A stretch of DNA of 64,000 nt from Streptomyces griseocarneus (GTDB lineage Bacteria > Actinomycetota > Actinomycetes > Streptomycetales > Streptomycetaceae), in contig NZ_BNBL01000004.1 in NCBI RefSeq assembly GCF_014655595.1, forward strand, positions 62,001 to 126,000, in the 5' to 3' direction. The translations under genes were made by a program, and so were the position numbers. Numbering within the stretch: position 1 is the first letter of the stretch; each line of letters begins with the position of its first letter. The notes under the pieces were generated by a model that was not told where the DNA came from, did not search any database, and saw only the letters and a list, made by a program, of their open reading frames with translations. Below are positions 46,094 through 57,352 of the stretch, piece by piece.

Positions 46094-46118
46094 CCGGGAG
46101 AGCGATGCGCTCTCCCGG
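46094..46118 (-). terminator. terminator of the dnaK operon
   Basis: Ten-bp arms CCGGGAGAGC and GCTCTCCCGG around GATGC, 32 bases after hspR. On the minus strand it is followed by TTCTTTGCTTT, a proper T-rich tract, and on the plus strand by CCCTTTTT. Confidence 0.88.
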
Positions 46119-46149
46119 CCCTTTTTGCTGTTCGCTGTTCGCTGCTCGC

Positions 46150-46617
46150 TCAGCGTTCCCGGTGATCCCGCGGGTCCCGCCGCGGACGCCAGACGACCAG
46201 CGCGCCGGCCTGCTGCACGTCCTGGTACGGCACCAGGTCGCGGCGGTAGGAGGCGTGCACCGCGGCCTCGGCCTGCCGCATGGCCGTGGCGGCGCCCTCG
46301 ACCGTCGACTGGAGCTCGGCGATGCGCGCCTTGAGCGCGGCCACCTGGTTCTCCAGCTCGATGATGCGCTTGATGCCGGCCAGGTTGATGCCCTCGTCCT
46401 GGCTCAGCTGCTGGACCTGCCGCAGCAGCTCGATGTCGCGCGCGGAATAGCGTCGGCCACGCCCGGCCGTGCGGTCGGGGGAGACCAGGCCGAGACGGTC
46501 GTACTGCCGCAGCGTCTGCGGATGCAGACCCGAGAGCTGAGCGGCGACGGAGATGACGTAGACCGGCGACTCGTCGGTCAGCTCATAGGGGTTTCGTCGG
46601 CGGCCGACACCTTCCAT
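46150..46617 (-). CDS. hspR: heat-shock repressor HspR (MerR family)
   Basis: Repressor of 155 residues. The MerR-type winged helix reads VYVISVAAQLSGLHPQTLRQYDRLGLVSPDRT followed by RRYSARDIELLRQVQQLSQDEGINLAGIKRIIELE and a coiled coil. It binds HAIR sites and in Streptomyces uses DnaK as co-repressor, forming a feedback loop. Encoded last in the dnaK operon, 3 bases after dnaJ. Here HAIR sites are found before dnaK and clpB. Confidence 0.97.
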   Translation of the reverse strand: MEGVGRRRNPYELTDESPVYVISVAAQLSGLHPQTLRQYDRLGLVSPDRTAGRGRRYSARDIELLRQVQQLSQDEGINLAGIKRIIELENQVAALKARIAELQSTVEGAATAMRQAEAAVHASYRRDLVPYQDVQQAGALVVWRPRRDPRDHRER

Positions 46618-46620
46618 GGG

Positions 46621-47793
46621 TCACGCTCCCTTCGAGGCCTGGAACAACTCCGCTCGCGGATCCTCGCCCGAGGTGGCCTCGCGGTAGGACTCCAGGGCTT
46701 CCCTGGCCTTGTCGCCGAGGTCCTTGGGCACGGCGACCTCGACGGTGACCAGGAGGTCGCCGCGGGTGCCGTCCTTGCGCACCGCGCCCTTGCCACGGGC
46801 GCGCATCGTACGGCCGTTGGGCGTGCCCGCGGGCAGCTTCAGGGTCACCGGAGGGCCGCCGAGCGTGGGGACCTTGACCTCGCCGCCCAGCGCCGCCTCC
46901 ACGAAGGTGACGGGCACGGTGATGGTGAGGTTGTCGTCCTTGCGCCCGAAGACCGGGTGGGTGCCGACGTGGACGACGACGTAGAGGTCGCCGTTCGGGC
47001 CGCCGCGCTCGCCCGGCGCGCCCTTGCCCCGCAGCCGGATCCGCTGGCCGTCGGAGACACCGGCGGGGATGCGGACCTGCATCGTGCGGGAGGACTTGGC
47101 GCGCCCGCTGCCGTGGCAGACGTCGCAGGGGTTCTCGGGGGTCAGCCCGCGGCCCTTGCAGTCCGGGCAGGGGTCGGTCAGCGAGAAGCCGCCGCCCGAG
47201 CCGCGCGACACCTGGCCGGTGCCGACGCAGGTCGGGCAGACCCTGGGCGTGCCGTTCTTGTCGCCGGTGCCCGAACAGGCCTTGCACGCCGCCGCGGAGG
47301 ACATCCGCAGCGGGACCGTGGCCCCCTCCACCGCCTCGGTGAAGTTGAGCGTCACCTCGGACTCGATGTCCTGGCCACGGCGCGGCTGGGTGCGCGTGCC
47401 CGTGCCGCCCCGGTTGAACAGGCCGCCGAACACATCACCCAGCCCGCCGCCGAAGCCGCCGGCACCGCCGCCGCCCTGGGCGCCCCCGAAGAGGTCGCCC
47501 AGGTCGAAGTTGAACGAGCCGCCGCCGCCCGGACCGGGGCGGAAGCCGCCGTTCGCGAACAGGGCGCGCGCCTCGTCGTACTCCTTGCGGCGCTTGGCGT
47601 CGGCGAGGACGTCGTTCGCCTCGGAGATCTCCTTGAAGCGCTCCTCGGCCGAGGAGTCACCCTTGTTGGCGTCCGGGTGGTACTCGCGGGCGAGCTTCCG
47701 GTACGCCTTCTTGATCTCCGATTCGGTGGCGTCCTTGGGGACGCCGAGGACCTTGTAGAGGTCCTTCTCCAGCAAGTCCCTGCTCAGGCTCAT
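46621..47793 (-). CDS. dnaJ: chaperone DnaJ
   Basis: Hsp40 co-chaperone of 390 residues that stimulates the DnaK ATPase. J-domain (about 10-75) with the HPD triad in REYHPDANKGD, a Gly/Phe-rich linker, then four zinc-finger repeats CKACSGTG, CPTCVGTG, CPDCKGRG and CDVCHGSG, and two C-terminal substrate-binding domains. The complete Cys-rich region makes it the full-length type I form. Third gene of the dnaK operon. Confidence 0.97.
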   Translation of the reverse strand: MSLSRDLLEKDLYKVLGVPKDATESEIKKAYRKLAREYHPDANKGDSSAEERFKEISEANDVLADAKRRKEYDEARALFANGGFRPGPGGGGSFNFDLGDLFGGAQGGGGAGGFGGGLGDVFGGLFNRGGTGTRTQPRRGQDIESEVTLNFTEAVEGATVPLRMSSAAACKACSGTGDKNGTPRVCPTCVGTGQVSRGSGGGFSLTDPCPDCKGRGLTPENPCDVCHGSGRAKSSRTMQVRIPAGVSDGQRIRLRGKGAPGERGGPNGDLYVVVHVGTHPVFGRKDDNLTITVPVTFVEAALGGEVKVPTLGGPPVTLKLPAGTPNGRTMRARGKGAVRKDGTRGDLLVTVEVAVPKDLGDKAREALESYREATSGEDPRAELFQASKGA

Positions 47794-47826
47794 CCCCGAC
47801 GTCCCTCCTTCCCGTCACCCAGGGCG

Positions 47827-50396
<2,570 letters not shown>

Positions 50397-50404
50397 TCAA
50401 CAGA

Positions 50405-50425
50405 CCTGAGTCGGGCCCACTCAAC
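50405..50425. promoter_or_regulatory. HAIR site 2 of the dnaK operon
   Basis: CCTGAGT-N7-ACTCAAC keeps the central TGAGT-N7-ACTCA of the consensus. It starts 32 bases upstream of site 1, allowing cooperative HspR binding. Confidence 0.85.
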
Positions 50426-50601
50426 TTTTATGTAGGTCTTACTGGCAGTCGCGATCGCACAGCACGGAGCAAGGCTTGCCTTCGCGACACAGATCACCGG
50501 CGGTGCGGGTATATCGCGCACGCGAGAGTGAGTAGTCTCGTACGGACTGGATAAGTTACCGATTAGTAATCCCGCTCTCGCAGGTTCGAGGAGCCCCTCC
50601 C

Positions 50602-52866
50602 ATGCAACTCGCCGCGATCATTGTGTCGCTGGTCCTCATCGCGGTCGGCGTCGCGCTGTTCGGCCGTGCCCTCCTGCAGATCTACCGCTTCGTACGGCTA
50701 GGCCAGCCCGTACCGGCCGGCACCCGCACCGACGACCCCACGCAGCGGACCGTCACCGTCGCCAAGGAGTTCCTCGGCCACACGCGGATGAACCGCTGGG
50801 GCGTGGTCGGCGTGGCGCACTGGTTCGTGGCGGTGGGCTTCTTCTCCCTGCTGCTGACGATCGTCAACGCCATCGGTCAGCTCTTCCAGGCCGACTGGCT
50901 CCTGCCGATCATCGGTGAATGGGCCCCGTACAACGTCTTCGTCGAGTTCCTCGGCACGATGACCGCGCTCGGCATCCTGACCCTCATCGTCATCCGGCAG
51001 CTGAACCGGCCGGGCGGCGCGGGCCGCAAGTCCCGCTTCGCCGGCTCCAACACCGGCCAGGCGTACTTCGTCGAGTCCGTCATCCTCATCGTCGGCGTCT
51101 GCATCTTCATGCTGCACGCGCTCGAGGGCGCCCAGCACCACGTGGACGGCTACGAGGCCTCGTTCTTCATCTCGTACCCGGTCGTCTCGTGGCTGGAGGG
51201 AATGGACGTCTCCACGCTCCAGAACCTCACCTACTTCTTCGCGGGCCTGAAGATCGCGACGTCCTTCATCTGGATGATCACCGTCTCCCTGAAGACGGAC
51301 ATGGGTGTGGCCTGGCACCGCTTCCTCGCCTTCCCGAACATCTGGTTCAAGCGCGAGGCCAGCGGCGACGTGGCGCTCGGCGCGCTGCAGCCGATGGTCA
51401 GCGCCGGCAAGCCGATCGACTTCGAGGACCCGGGCGAGGACGACGTCTTCGGCGTCTCCAAGATCGAGGAGTTCTCCTGGAAGGGCATCCTCGACTTCTC
51501 CACCTGCACCGAGTGCGGCCGCTGCCAGTCGCAGTGCCCCGCCTGGAACACCGGCAAGCCGCTGTCGCCGAAGCTGCTCATCATGGCGCTGCGCGACCAC
51601 GCGCACGCCAAGGCCCCGTACCTGCTCGCCGGCGGCGGCAAGGACGCGGAGGGCAACGAGAAGGCGACCGAGGAGCAGCTCAAGGACGTTCCGGCGGCGG
51701 CCCTCGCCGAGGCCGAGCGCCCGCTGATCGGGACGCTCGAGGAGAACGGCGTCATCGACCCGGACGTGCTGTGGTCGTGCACCACCTGCGGTGCGTGCGT
51801 CGAGCAGTGCCCGGTCGACATCGAGCACGTCGACCACATCGTCGACATGCGCCGCTACCAGGTGATGATCGAGAGCTCCTTCCCGTCCGAGGCGGGCACG
51901 ATGCTCAAGAACCTGGAGAAGAAGGGCAACCCCTGGGGCCTGGCGAAGAAGCAGCGCCTGCAGTGGACCAAGGAGGTCGACTTCGAGGTCCCGGTCGTCG
52001 GCAAGGACATCGAGGACCTCACCGAGGTCGAGTACCTCTACTGGGTCGGCTGTGCCGGCGCCCTGGAGGACCGCGCCAAGAAGACCACCAAGGCCTTCGC
52101 CGAGCTGCTCCACATGGCGGGCGTGAAGTTCGCCATCATGGGCGGCGAGGAGAACTGCACCGGTGACTCCGCCCGCCGCCTGGGCAACGAGTTCCTCTTC
52201 CAGCAGCTCGGCCAGCAGAACGTCGAGATGCTGAACATGGCCTTCGGCGAGGACGCGGACGAGGGCGTCAAGGTCGAGAAGGCGAAGAAGAAGATCGTCG
52301 CGACCTGCCCGCACTGCTTCAACACCATCGCCAACGAGTACCCGCAGCTCGGCGGCGAGTACGAGGTCATCCACCACACCCAGCTGCTGCAGCACCTCAT
52401 CGACGAGGGCAAGCTCGTCCCCGTCACCCCGGTCGAGGGTCTGATCACCTACCACGACCCCTGCTACCTGGGCCGCCACAACAAGGTCTACACGCCGCCG
52501 CGCGAGATCATCGCCAAGGTGCCGGGCCTGCGCAACGAGGAGATGCACCGCCACAAGGAGCGCGGCTTCTGCTGCGGCGCCGGCGGCGCGCGCATGTGGA
52601 TGGAGGAGCGCATCGGCAAGCGCATCAACAACGAGCGCGTCGACGAGGCGCTGTCCCTCAACCCGGACATCGTCTCCACCGCCTGCCCCTTCTGCCTCGT
52701 CATGCTGACCGACTCGGTCAACGGCAAGAAGAACGACGGCAAGGCCAAGGAGTCCATCCAGGTCGTGGACGTCGCCCAGCTGCTGCTGGAGTCCGTGAAG
52801 ACCCCGGCCGCCCCGGAGGGCGACGGCGAGACGGCGGACACGCCGGAGCCGGAGCCGGTGAAGTAG
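50602..52866 (+). CDS. iron-sulfur membrane oxidoreductase, EtfD-like
   Basis: Protein of 754 residues. About six N-terminal membrane helices with histidines suited to heme b (GVAHWFVAVGFFSLLL, MLHALEGAQHHVDGY) are followed by two [4Fe-4S] ferredoxin motifs CTECGRCQSQCPA and CTTCGACVEQCPVD, then two CCG domains (GCAGALEDRAK to GGEENCTGD, and YHDPCYLGRHN to GFCCGAGGARM). This is the architecture of mycobacterial EtfD, which passes electrons from electron-transfer flavoprotein during fatty-acid oxidation to menaquinone. It is divergent from dnaK. The heme assignment is inferred from fold only. Confidence 0.87.
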   Translation: MQLAAIIVSLVLIAVGVALFGRALLQIYRFVRLGQPVPAGTRTDDPTQRTVTVAKEFLGHTRMNRWGVVGVAHWFVAVGFFSLLLTIVNAIGQLFQADWLLPIIGEWAPYNVFVEFLGTMTALGILTLIVIRQLNRPGGAGRKSRFAGSNTGQAYFVESVILIVGVCIFMLHALEGAQHHVDGYEASFFISYPVVSWLEGMDVSTLQNLTYFFAGLKIATSFIWMITVSLKTDMGVAWHRFLAFPNIWFKREASGDVALGALQPMVSAGKPIDFEDPGEDDVFGVSKIEEFSWKGILDFSTCTECGRCQSQCPAWNTGKPLSPKLLIMALRDHAHAKAPYLLAGGGKDAEGNEKATEEQLKDVPAAALAEAERPLIGTLEENGVIDPDVLWSCTTCGACVEQCPVDIEHVDHIVDMRRYQVMIESSFPSEAGTMLKNLEKKGNPWGLAKKQRLQWTKEVDFEVPVVGKDIEDLTEVEYLYWVGCAGALEDRAKKTTKAFAELLHMAGVKFAIMGGEENCTGDSARRLGNEFLFQQLGQQNVEMLNMAFGEDADEGVKVEKAKKKIVATCPHCFNTIANEYPQLGGEYEVIHHTQLLQHLIDEGKLVPVTPVEGLITYHDPCYLGRHNKVYTPPREIIAKVPGLRNEEMHRHKERGFCCGAGGARMWMEERIGKRINNERVDEALSLNPDIVSTACPFCLVMLTDSVNGKKNDGKAKESIQVVDVAQLLLESVKTPAAPEGDGETADTPEPEPVK

Positions 52867-52884
52867 GCGTCCGCAGGCGTACGC

Positions 52885-52923
52885 ACGGCCGGGCCCCGCG
52901 ACATGTTCGCGGGGCCCGGCCGT
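52885..52923 (+). terminator. terminator of the EtfD-like gene
   Basis: Sixteen-bp perfect arms ACGGCCGGGCCCCGCG and its complement around ACATGTT, 18 bases after the stop codon. Confidence 0.88.
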
Positions 52924-52995
52924 TTGCCGTCCTGTCCTCTGGCGTCCTGTCCATCTGGCGCCCCGGCGTCGCGTACCGCTCGTGACTGCCAACAC

Positions 52996-53018
52996 ACTTG
53001 ATCTCAAGCGCGCTTGAG
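52996..53018. promoter_or_regulatory. palindromic operator at the MarR gene
   Basis: CTCAAGCGCGCTTGAG at 53003-53018 is a perfect 16-bp palindrome ending 17 bases before the start codon. CTTGA at 52997 adds a third half-site in opposite orientation to TCAAG. Spacing and position suit autorepression by the MarR-type product. Confidence 0.65.
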
Positions 53019-53035
53019 GTCCTACCGTCGTTCCC

Positions 53036-53518
53036 ATGACGACGACGAAGCTGGAAACCCCGAACCCCGACACCGCCAACCTCGCCGGCCAGCCCATCGG
53101 CTACTGGAGCTGGGTCGCCAACAAGTCCGTGATCCGGCACATCCGCTCGGCGATGGCCCAGGTGGACATCACCCAGCCCCAGTGGTGGATCCTCAACCGC
53201 GTCGACGCCGTCGAGGGCGGGCTGACCCGCCAGAAGGTCCGCGATCTGCTGGCCGCGGCCCTCGACGAAGGCCGCGACGAGATCGACCGGGCGCTCGACT
53301 CCATGGTCGTCCGCGGCTGGCTGACGAGCCCGGACGACGAGGGCCGCTTCCGGCTGACCGACGCCGGGCGTGCGGCCAAGGAGCGGACCATGGAGGTCGT
53401 CGTCCGGGTGCGCGGGGAGATTCACGACGGCATCAGCGACGAGGACTACGCGATCGTGGTCAGGGTGCTGCAGCGGATGGTCGAGAACACCGGGGGCGTC
53501 GAGGCGCTCACTTCCTGA
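53036..53518 (+). CDS. MarR-family transcriptional regulator
   Basis: Winged-helix regulator of 160 residues. Helices and wing are seen in ITQPQWWILNRVDAVEGGLTRQKVRDLL, DEIDRALDSMVVRGWLTSPDDEGRFRLTDAGRAA. The C-terminal helices probably form the dimer interface. ATG at 53036. It is preceded by a palindrome, indicating autoregulation. There is no divergent gene on the other side except the terminator of the EtfD-like gene; other targets unknown. Confidence 0.87.
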   Translation: MTTTKLETPNPDTANLAGQPIGYWSWVANKSVIRHIRSAMAQVDITQPQWWILNRVDAVEGGLTRQKVRDLLAAALDEGRDEIDRALDSMVVRGWLTSPDDEGRFRLTDAGRAAKERTMEVVVRVRGEIHDGISDEDYAIVVRVLQRMVENTGGVEALTS

Positions 53519-53701
53519 CCACCCGCCTCCCGCCGCTCTCCTGTTGGCCGTCCTATTGGCCGCAGCGTCTCCTCCAAACGTGCTCCCGGCCTCACCCGCC
53601 CCGGACCTTTCCCCTAAGGGATGTCACAGGTCGGCCGCAATGCCGGGCTCGTTGCCCCGGGCCCGGCTCCCGGACGCTCCGGGACCGGGTACGTTCAAAG
53701 C

Positions 53702-54628
53702 GTGGCTGGATTCAGGATGGGACGCGGACGGGACTCGCACGACCCCGGACCCGCGCGGCAAGGACAGCAGGCTCCCTACGGCGGCCAGGGTGCGCCGGGG
53801 CAGCCCGGCATACCCGGGTACGGCGGCGGGCAGCAGCAGTGGCAGCAGCAGCCCGGCGGGTACGACGAGCCGGAGTACTTCGGCGGCGGCGCGCACCAGG
53901 CGCCGCAGCAGCCGGGGTACGGGCAGCAGTACGGCGGGCCGGCGGCCCACGACCCGTACTACGGCCGGACCCCCGACGATCCGGGCCGCACGCAGCAGTT
54001 CAGCCTCGGCGAGGCTCCGGACGCGTACGGCGGGTACGGCGGCGACGACCCGTACGGCGACTCCGGCGCGCCCGCCCCGCCCCCCGGGCCGCGGCTGCAC
54101 TGGAAGGACCTGCTGAGCGGCATCGTGCTGCGGCCGCAGGCGACGTTCTGGCAGATGCGCGACCACGCCATGTGGGGCCCCGCGCTGATCGTCACGTTCA
54201 TCTACGGCCTGCTCGCCGTCTTCGGCTTCGACAAGGCCCGCAAGGACGTCCTGAACGCCTCGCTCGCCAACAGCCTGCCGTCCGTGCTGATCACCGGCGT
54301 CGTGGTGGTGATGGCCGGGCTGATCCTGGGCGCCGTCACCCACACGCTCGCCCGGCAGCTGGGCGGCAACGGCCTCTGGCAGCCGACGGTCGGCCTGTCG
54401 ATGCTGATCATGTCGATCACGGACGCGCCCCGGCTGCTCTTCGCGATGTTCCTGGGCGGCGACGGCACGCTCGTACAGGTGCTGGGCTGGGCCACCTGGG
54501 TCGCCGGCGGCGCGCTGCTGACCTCGATGGTCGCCAAGTCCCACGACCTGCCCTGGCCGCGGGCGCTGGGCGCCTCGGCGATCCAGCTGGTCGCGCTGCT
54601 GTCGCTGATGAAGCTGGGCACGCTCTAG
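53702..54628 (+). CDS. Yip1-family membrane protein
   Basis: Protein of 308 residues. The N-terminal 145 residues are a disordered Gly/Gln/Pro/Tyr-rich region (repeated GYGG, QQQ, APQQPGYG). Then comes LHWKDLLSGIVLRPQATFWQMRDHAMWGPALIV and about five membrane helices, as in Yip1 domain proteins. GTG at 53702 is chosen; TACGTT ends six bases upstream with no ribosome site between, so the mRNA may be leaderless. Function unknown. Confidence 0.8.
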   Translation: MAGFRMGRGRDSHDPGPARQGQQAPYGGQGAPGQPGIPGYGGGQQQWQQQPGGYDEPEYFGGGAHQAPQQPGYGQQYGGPAAHDPYYGRTPDDPGRTQQFSLGEAPDAYGGYGGDDPYGDSGAPAPPPGPRLHWKDLLSGIVLRPQATFWQMRDHAMWGPALIVTFIYGLLAVFGFDKARKDVLNASLANSLPSVLITGVVVVMAGLILGAVTHTLARQLGGNGLWQPTVGLSMLIMSITDAPRLLFAMFLGGDGTLVQVLGWATWVAGGALLTSMVAKSHDLPWPRALGASAIQLVALLSLMKLGTL

Positions 54629-54641
54629 CCGGACGGAAGCC

Positions 54642-54697
54642 ACGGGGAAGGGCCCGTCGCGATCTCGGATCGGAGATCACGACGGGCCCTTCCCCGT
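54642..54697. terminator. long bidirectional terminator
   Basis: Outer arms of 18 bp (from ACGGGGAAGGGCCCGTCG) and inner arms GATCTC/GAGATC separated by one mismatch and closed by GGATCG. It lies between two convergent genes ending at 54628 and 54713. Confidence 0.9.
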
Positions 54698-54712
54698 ACG
54701 CGTTCAGCGCGC

Positions 54713-55210
54713 TCAGGCGTCGAGGATCTGGCCCTCGCGGCGCACCACCGGCGGCTCGACGGACCACGGGAAGTTGATCCACTCGTCCGTCTTCTTCCAG
54801 ACGTACTCGCACTTCACGAGCGAGTGGCTCTTCTCGTAGATGACCGCGCTGCGCACCTCGGCGACGTGGTCGAGGCAGAAGTCGTGCACGAGCTTGAGCG
54901 TCTTGCCGGTGTCGGCGACGTCGTCGGCGATCAGGACCTTCTTGTTGGAGAAGTCGATCGCGTTCGGGACGGGGGAGAGCATGACCGGCATCTCCAGCGT
55001 CGTACCGACGCCCGTGTAGAACTCGACGTTCACCAGGTGGATGTTCTTGCAGTCCAGCGCGTAGGCGAGGCCGCCCGCGACGAAGACGCCGCCGCGCGCG
55101 ATGGACAGGATGATGTCCGGCTCGTAGCCGTCGTCCGCGATGGTCTGCGCCAGCTCACGGACGGCCTGCCCGAAGATCGGGTAGGTCAGGTTCTCGCGGA
55201 TATCGCTCAC
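54713..55210 (-). CDS. phosphoribosyltransferase, xanthine/hypoxanthine type
   Basis: Type I PRTase of 165 residues. The PRPP-binding loop VLIADDVADTGKTLKLV is clear, the flexible loop is short, and the tail DEWINFPWSVEP resembles Gpt/xanthine-type enzymes (aromatic stacking on the purine). It would salvage a purine base to its nucleotide. GTG at 55210, 29 bases after dcd on the same strand, suggesting a small nucleotide-metabolism operon with dcd. Confidence 0.85.
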   Translation of the reverse strand: MSDIRENLTYPIFGQAVRELAQTIADDGYEPDIILSIARGGVFVAGGLAYALDCKNIHLVNVEFYTGVGTTLEMPVMLSPVPNAIDFSNKKVLIADDVADTGKTLKLVHDFCLDHVAEVRSAVIYEKSHSLVKCEYVWKKTDEWINFPWSVEPPVVRREGQILDA

Positions 55211-55239
55211 TGTTGCTCTTCGCCTTGTTCCCTGGTCGC

Positions 55240-55815
55240 TCAGACCTGCGTGCGGTGGAAATTCTGGAAGGACCGCGAGGGCGTCGGCCCGCGCTGGCCC
55301 TGGTACCGGGAACCGTGCTTCGCGGACCCGTAGGGGTGCTCGACGGGCGACGTCAGCCGGAACATGCACAGCTGCCCGATCTTCATCCCCGGCCACAGCT
55401 TGATCGGCAGCGTGGCCATGTTCGACAGCTCCAGCGTCACGTGCCCGGAGAAGCCCGGGTCGATGAAGCCGGCCGTGGAGTGCGTCAGCAGGCCGAGCCG
55501 GCCGAGGCTGGACTTGCCCTCCAGGCGCGAGGCGACGTCGTCCGGGAGCGTGATCACCTCGTACGTGGAGGCCAGCACGAACTCACCGGGGTGGAGGATG
55601 AACGCCTCGTCGCCCTCCGGCACCACCTCGCGGGTGAGGTCCGCCTGCTCGACCGCGGGGTCGATGTGCGGGTACCGGTGGTTCTCGAACACCCGGAAGT
55701 AGCGGTCGAGCCGCACATCGATGCTCGACGGCTGCACCATCGATTCGTCGAACGGGTCGATCCGCACTCGGCCGGCGTCGATCTCGGCCCGGATGTCCTT
55801 GTCTGAGAGAAGCAC
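55240..55815 (-). CDS. dcd: dCTP deaminase
   Basis: Trimeric enzyme of 191 residues converting dCTP to dUTP (in actinobacteria often directly to dUMP). Motifs: [64 protein letters not shown] with the catalytic Glu, and a C-terminal [13 protein letters not shown] at 55815 with GAGG upstream gives the standard N-terminus. Supplies dUMP for thymidylate synthesis. Confidence 0.95.
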   Translation of the reverse strand: MLLSDKDIRAEIDAGRVRIDPFDESMVQPSSIDVRLDRYFRVFENHRYPHIDPAVEQADLTREVVPEGDEAFILHPGEFVLASTYEVITLPDDVASRLEGKSSLGRLGLLTHSTAGFIDPGFSGHVTLELSNMATLPIKLWPGMKIGQLCMFRLTSPVEHPYGSAKHGSRYQGQRGPTPSRSFQNFHRTQV

Positions 55816-55891
55816 GCCTCGAGGATACGCAAAGAAGACGGACAACCTGACAACGCGGGCCCGGGCCGAGGTGGCCCGGGCCCGCGCCCGA

Positions 55892-56056
55892 TCACCTCTT
55901 CTCGCTCCCCACCGGCACGGACCGGCGCAGTCGCGCGCAGCGCGGGCAGCGCAGGAGCCGCCCGGGGCCGATCCGGCCGGTGCCGAGGTTCTGCATCGGG
56001 AACGAAGCGGTGCTGAACACGTGCCCCTCGGCACAACGAACGACGGTGCGCTCCAT
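55892..56056 (-). CDS. small zinc-ribbon-like protein
   Basis: Protein of 54 residues. ATG at 56056 has AAGGGAG six bases upstream, codon use is Streptomyces-like, and the frame upstream of this start does not look coding. Potential metal ligands are C8 and H12 in RCAEGHVF and the pair in [12 protein letters not shown], the pattern of a treble-clef or ribbon. Basic C-terminus suggests nucleic-acid contact. Family not recognised with certainty; such tiny proteins occur across Streptomyces. Confidence 0.75.
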   Translation of the reverse strand: MERTVVRCAEGHVFSTASFPMQNLGTGRIGPGRLLRCPRCARLRRSVPVGSEKR

Positions 56057-56341
56057 CGAGCTCCCTTTCCCCATGGCGTTACTGAATGCGCGCCTCCGGC
56101 ACGACATCAAAGACAAAAGCCACATTAGGGGATCCATCGGGTCGGCCTTAAGGCGGCACCCCGCCCGCCCCCGCGTCTCTTGCCGTGCCCCACGGTACGC
56201 CCCAACTCCCGCGCCCCACGCCCGCATCCCCACCCCCGCCACACCCCCCTCACACGACGAGAAGGCCACCACGGCAAGTGCACCGGGGGCCTTCGATGGG
56301 GTAGAGTGTGCGACGATGCGACGCCCCGATGGGCGCCTCGC

Positions 56342-56412
56342 GCGGGCGTAGTTTAATGGTAGAACATGAGCTTCCCAAGCTCAGAGCGCGAGTTCGATTC
56401 TCGTCGCCCGCT
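56342..56412 (+). tRNA. tRNA-Gly (anticodon CCC)
   Basis: Acceptor arms GCGGGCG (56342-56348) and CGCCCGC (56405-56411) pair perfectly. The anticodon stem TGAGC/GCTCA holds the loop TTCCCAA, giving anticodon CCC, and the T-arm has GTTCGATTC. CCA follows directly at 56413-56415, so the 3' end is encoded, unlike in the first tRNA-Gly. Confidence 0.96.
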
Positions 56413-56419
56413 CCACGAG

Positions 56420-56448
56420 AAAGCCCCAGGCCGACTGCCTGGGGCTTT
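56420..56448 (+). terminator. tRNA-Gly(CCC) terminator
   Basis: Twelve-bp perfect arms AAAGCCCCAGGC and GCCTGGGGCTTT around CGACT, followed by GTTGTTGT, immediately after the tRNA. Confidence 0.88.
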
Positions 56449-56475
56449 GTTGTTGTCCGCCCCCGGTGCCACGGC

Positions 56476-57189
56476 TCAGGAGAGTGCGTCCTCGGCCGTG
56501 GTCAGCCAGTACGAGACGCGCAGCGAGTCGTCGATGTGCACGCCCTCGGCCGGGAGGGTGGCCCGGGCCATCCCGTCGCTGCCCTGGAAGCCGATCTCGA
56601 GGCTCCGCGCCGTGCGTCCCTCACCACCGCTGCCGTCACCGGCGGACAGGATCACGCTCGCGTAGCCGCTCTGGCCGGGCGGGAGCGAGGTGACCGCCTG
56701 GGGCTTGGTGTGCGCCATGACCGGCGGGACGGACTGGGCGCCCTCGAACTTGACGATGGGGTAGCCCTTCAGGTCGCACATCCTGGAACCCGTGTTGGTG
56801 ATCGTGAGCAGCATGTGGTTCAGCGGACGGGACACCGGCGTGGCGACGACCTTGGTGTTGCCGGCGGTGCACGGCACGCGGTTCTCCGGGGCGTCCGGGT
56901 CGCCGGCCGCGCCCGCGGCGGAGCCCCCGCCCTTGCCGGTCCTGCCGGCCCTGCCGCCCTGGCCCGCCTTGCCGGGGCTCACGCTGCTCGTGCCGTTCGC
57001 ACCGTGGGGCGCGGAGCCGGCCGGCCCGTCGGGCTTCGGGGCCGTCGTGTCCTGGGACACGGCGCCCGAGGACTGGGAGGCGGCGCCTTCCTCGCGGACT
57101 CCCCCGCCGTTGGAGCACGCCGTCAGGGCGAGTGCGGCGATGGCGAAGGTGGCGGCCAGCAGACGGGGCCGGCGGACGGAGGCGCGCAT
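56476..57189 (-). CDS. DUF4232-containing lipoprotein
   Basis: Secreted lipoprotein of 237 residues. A signal peptide with lipobox LTAC (Cys about 25) precedes a disordered Gly/Ser/Ala-rich stalk of about 80 residues. The C-terminal DUF4232 beta-domain begins RVPCTAGNTKVVATPVSRPLNHMLLTITNTGSRMCDL and ends HIDDSLRVSYWLTTAEDAL. Two cysteines in the domain may pair. It is paralogous to the secreted protein at 58943. Function is not known. ATG at 57189. Confidence 0.85.
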   Translation of the reverse strand: MRASVRRPRLLAATFAIAALALTACSNGGGVREEGAASQSSGAVSQDTTAPKPDGPAGSAPHGANGTSSVSPGKAGQGGRAGRTGKGGGSAAGAAGDPDAPENRVPCTAGNTKVVATPVSRPLNHMLLTITNTGSRMCDLKGYPIVKFEGAQSVPPVMAHTKPQAVTSLPPGQSGYASVILSAGDGSGGEGRTARSLEIGFQGSDGMARATLPAEGVHIDDSLRVSYWLTTAEDALS

Positions 57190-57352
57190 GACGGATCTCT
57201 TTCTTGACGGGCGGGCAGCGGAGCGCCGCTCGACCGGATCCGGGAGCGGCATGCTTGGATGACGAAAGCTTGTGCGAGGCCGTGTCCCAGGCGCCAGCGC
57301 GGCGGGGCAGTTGGGGACGCCGGAACGCTCGCACTGGCTCTGACCTGGGGGA

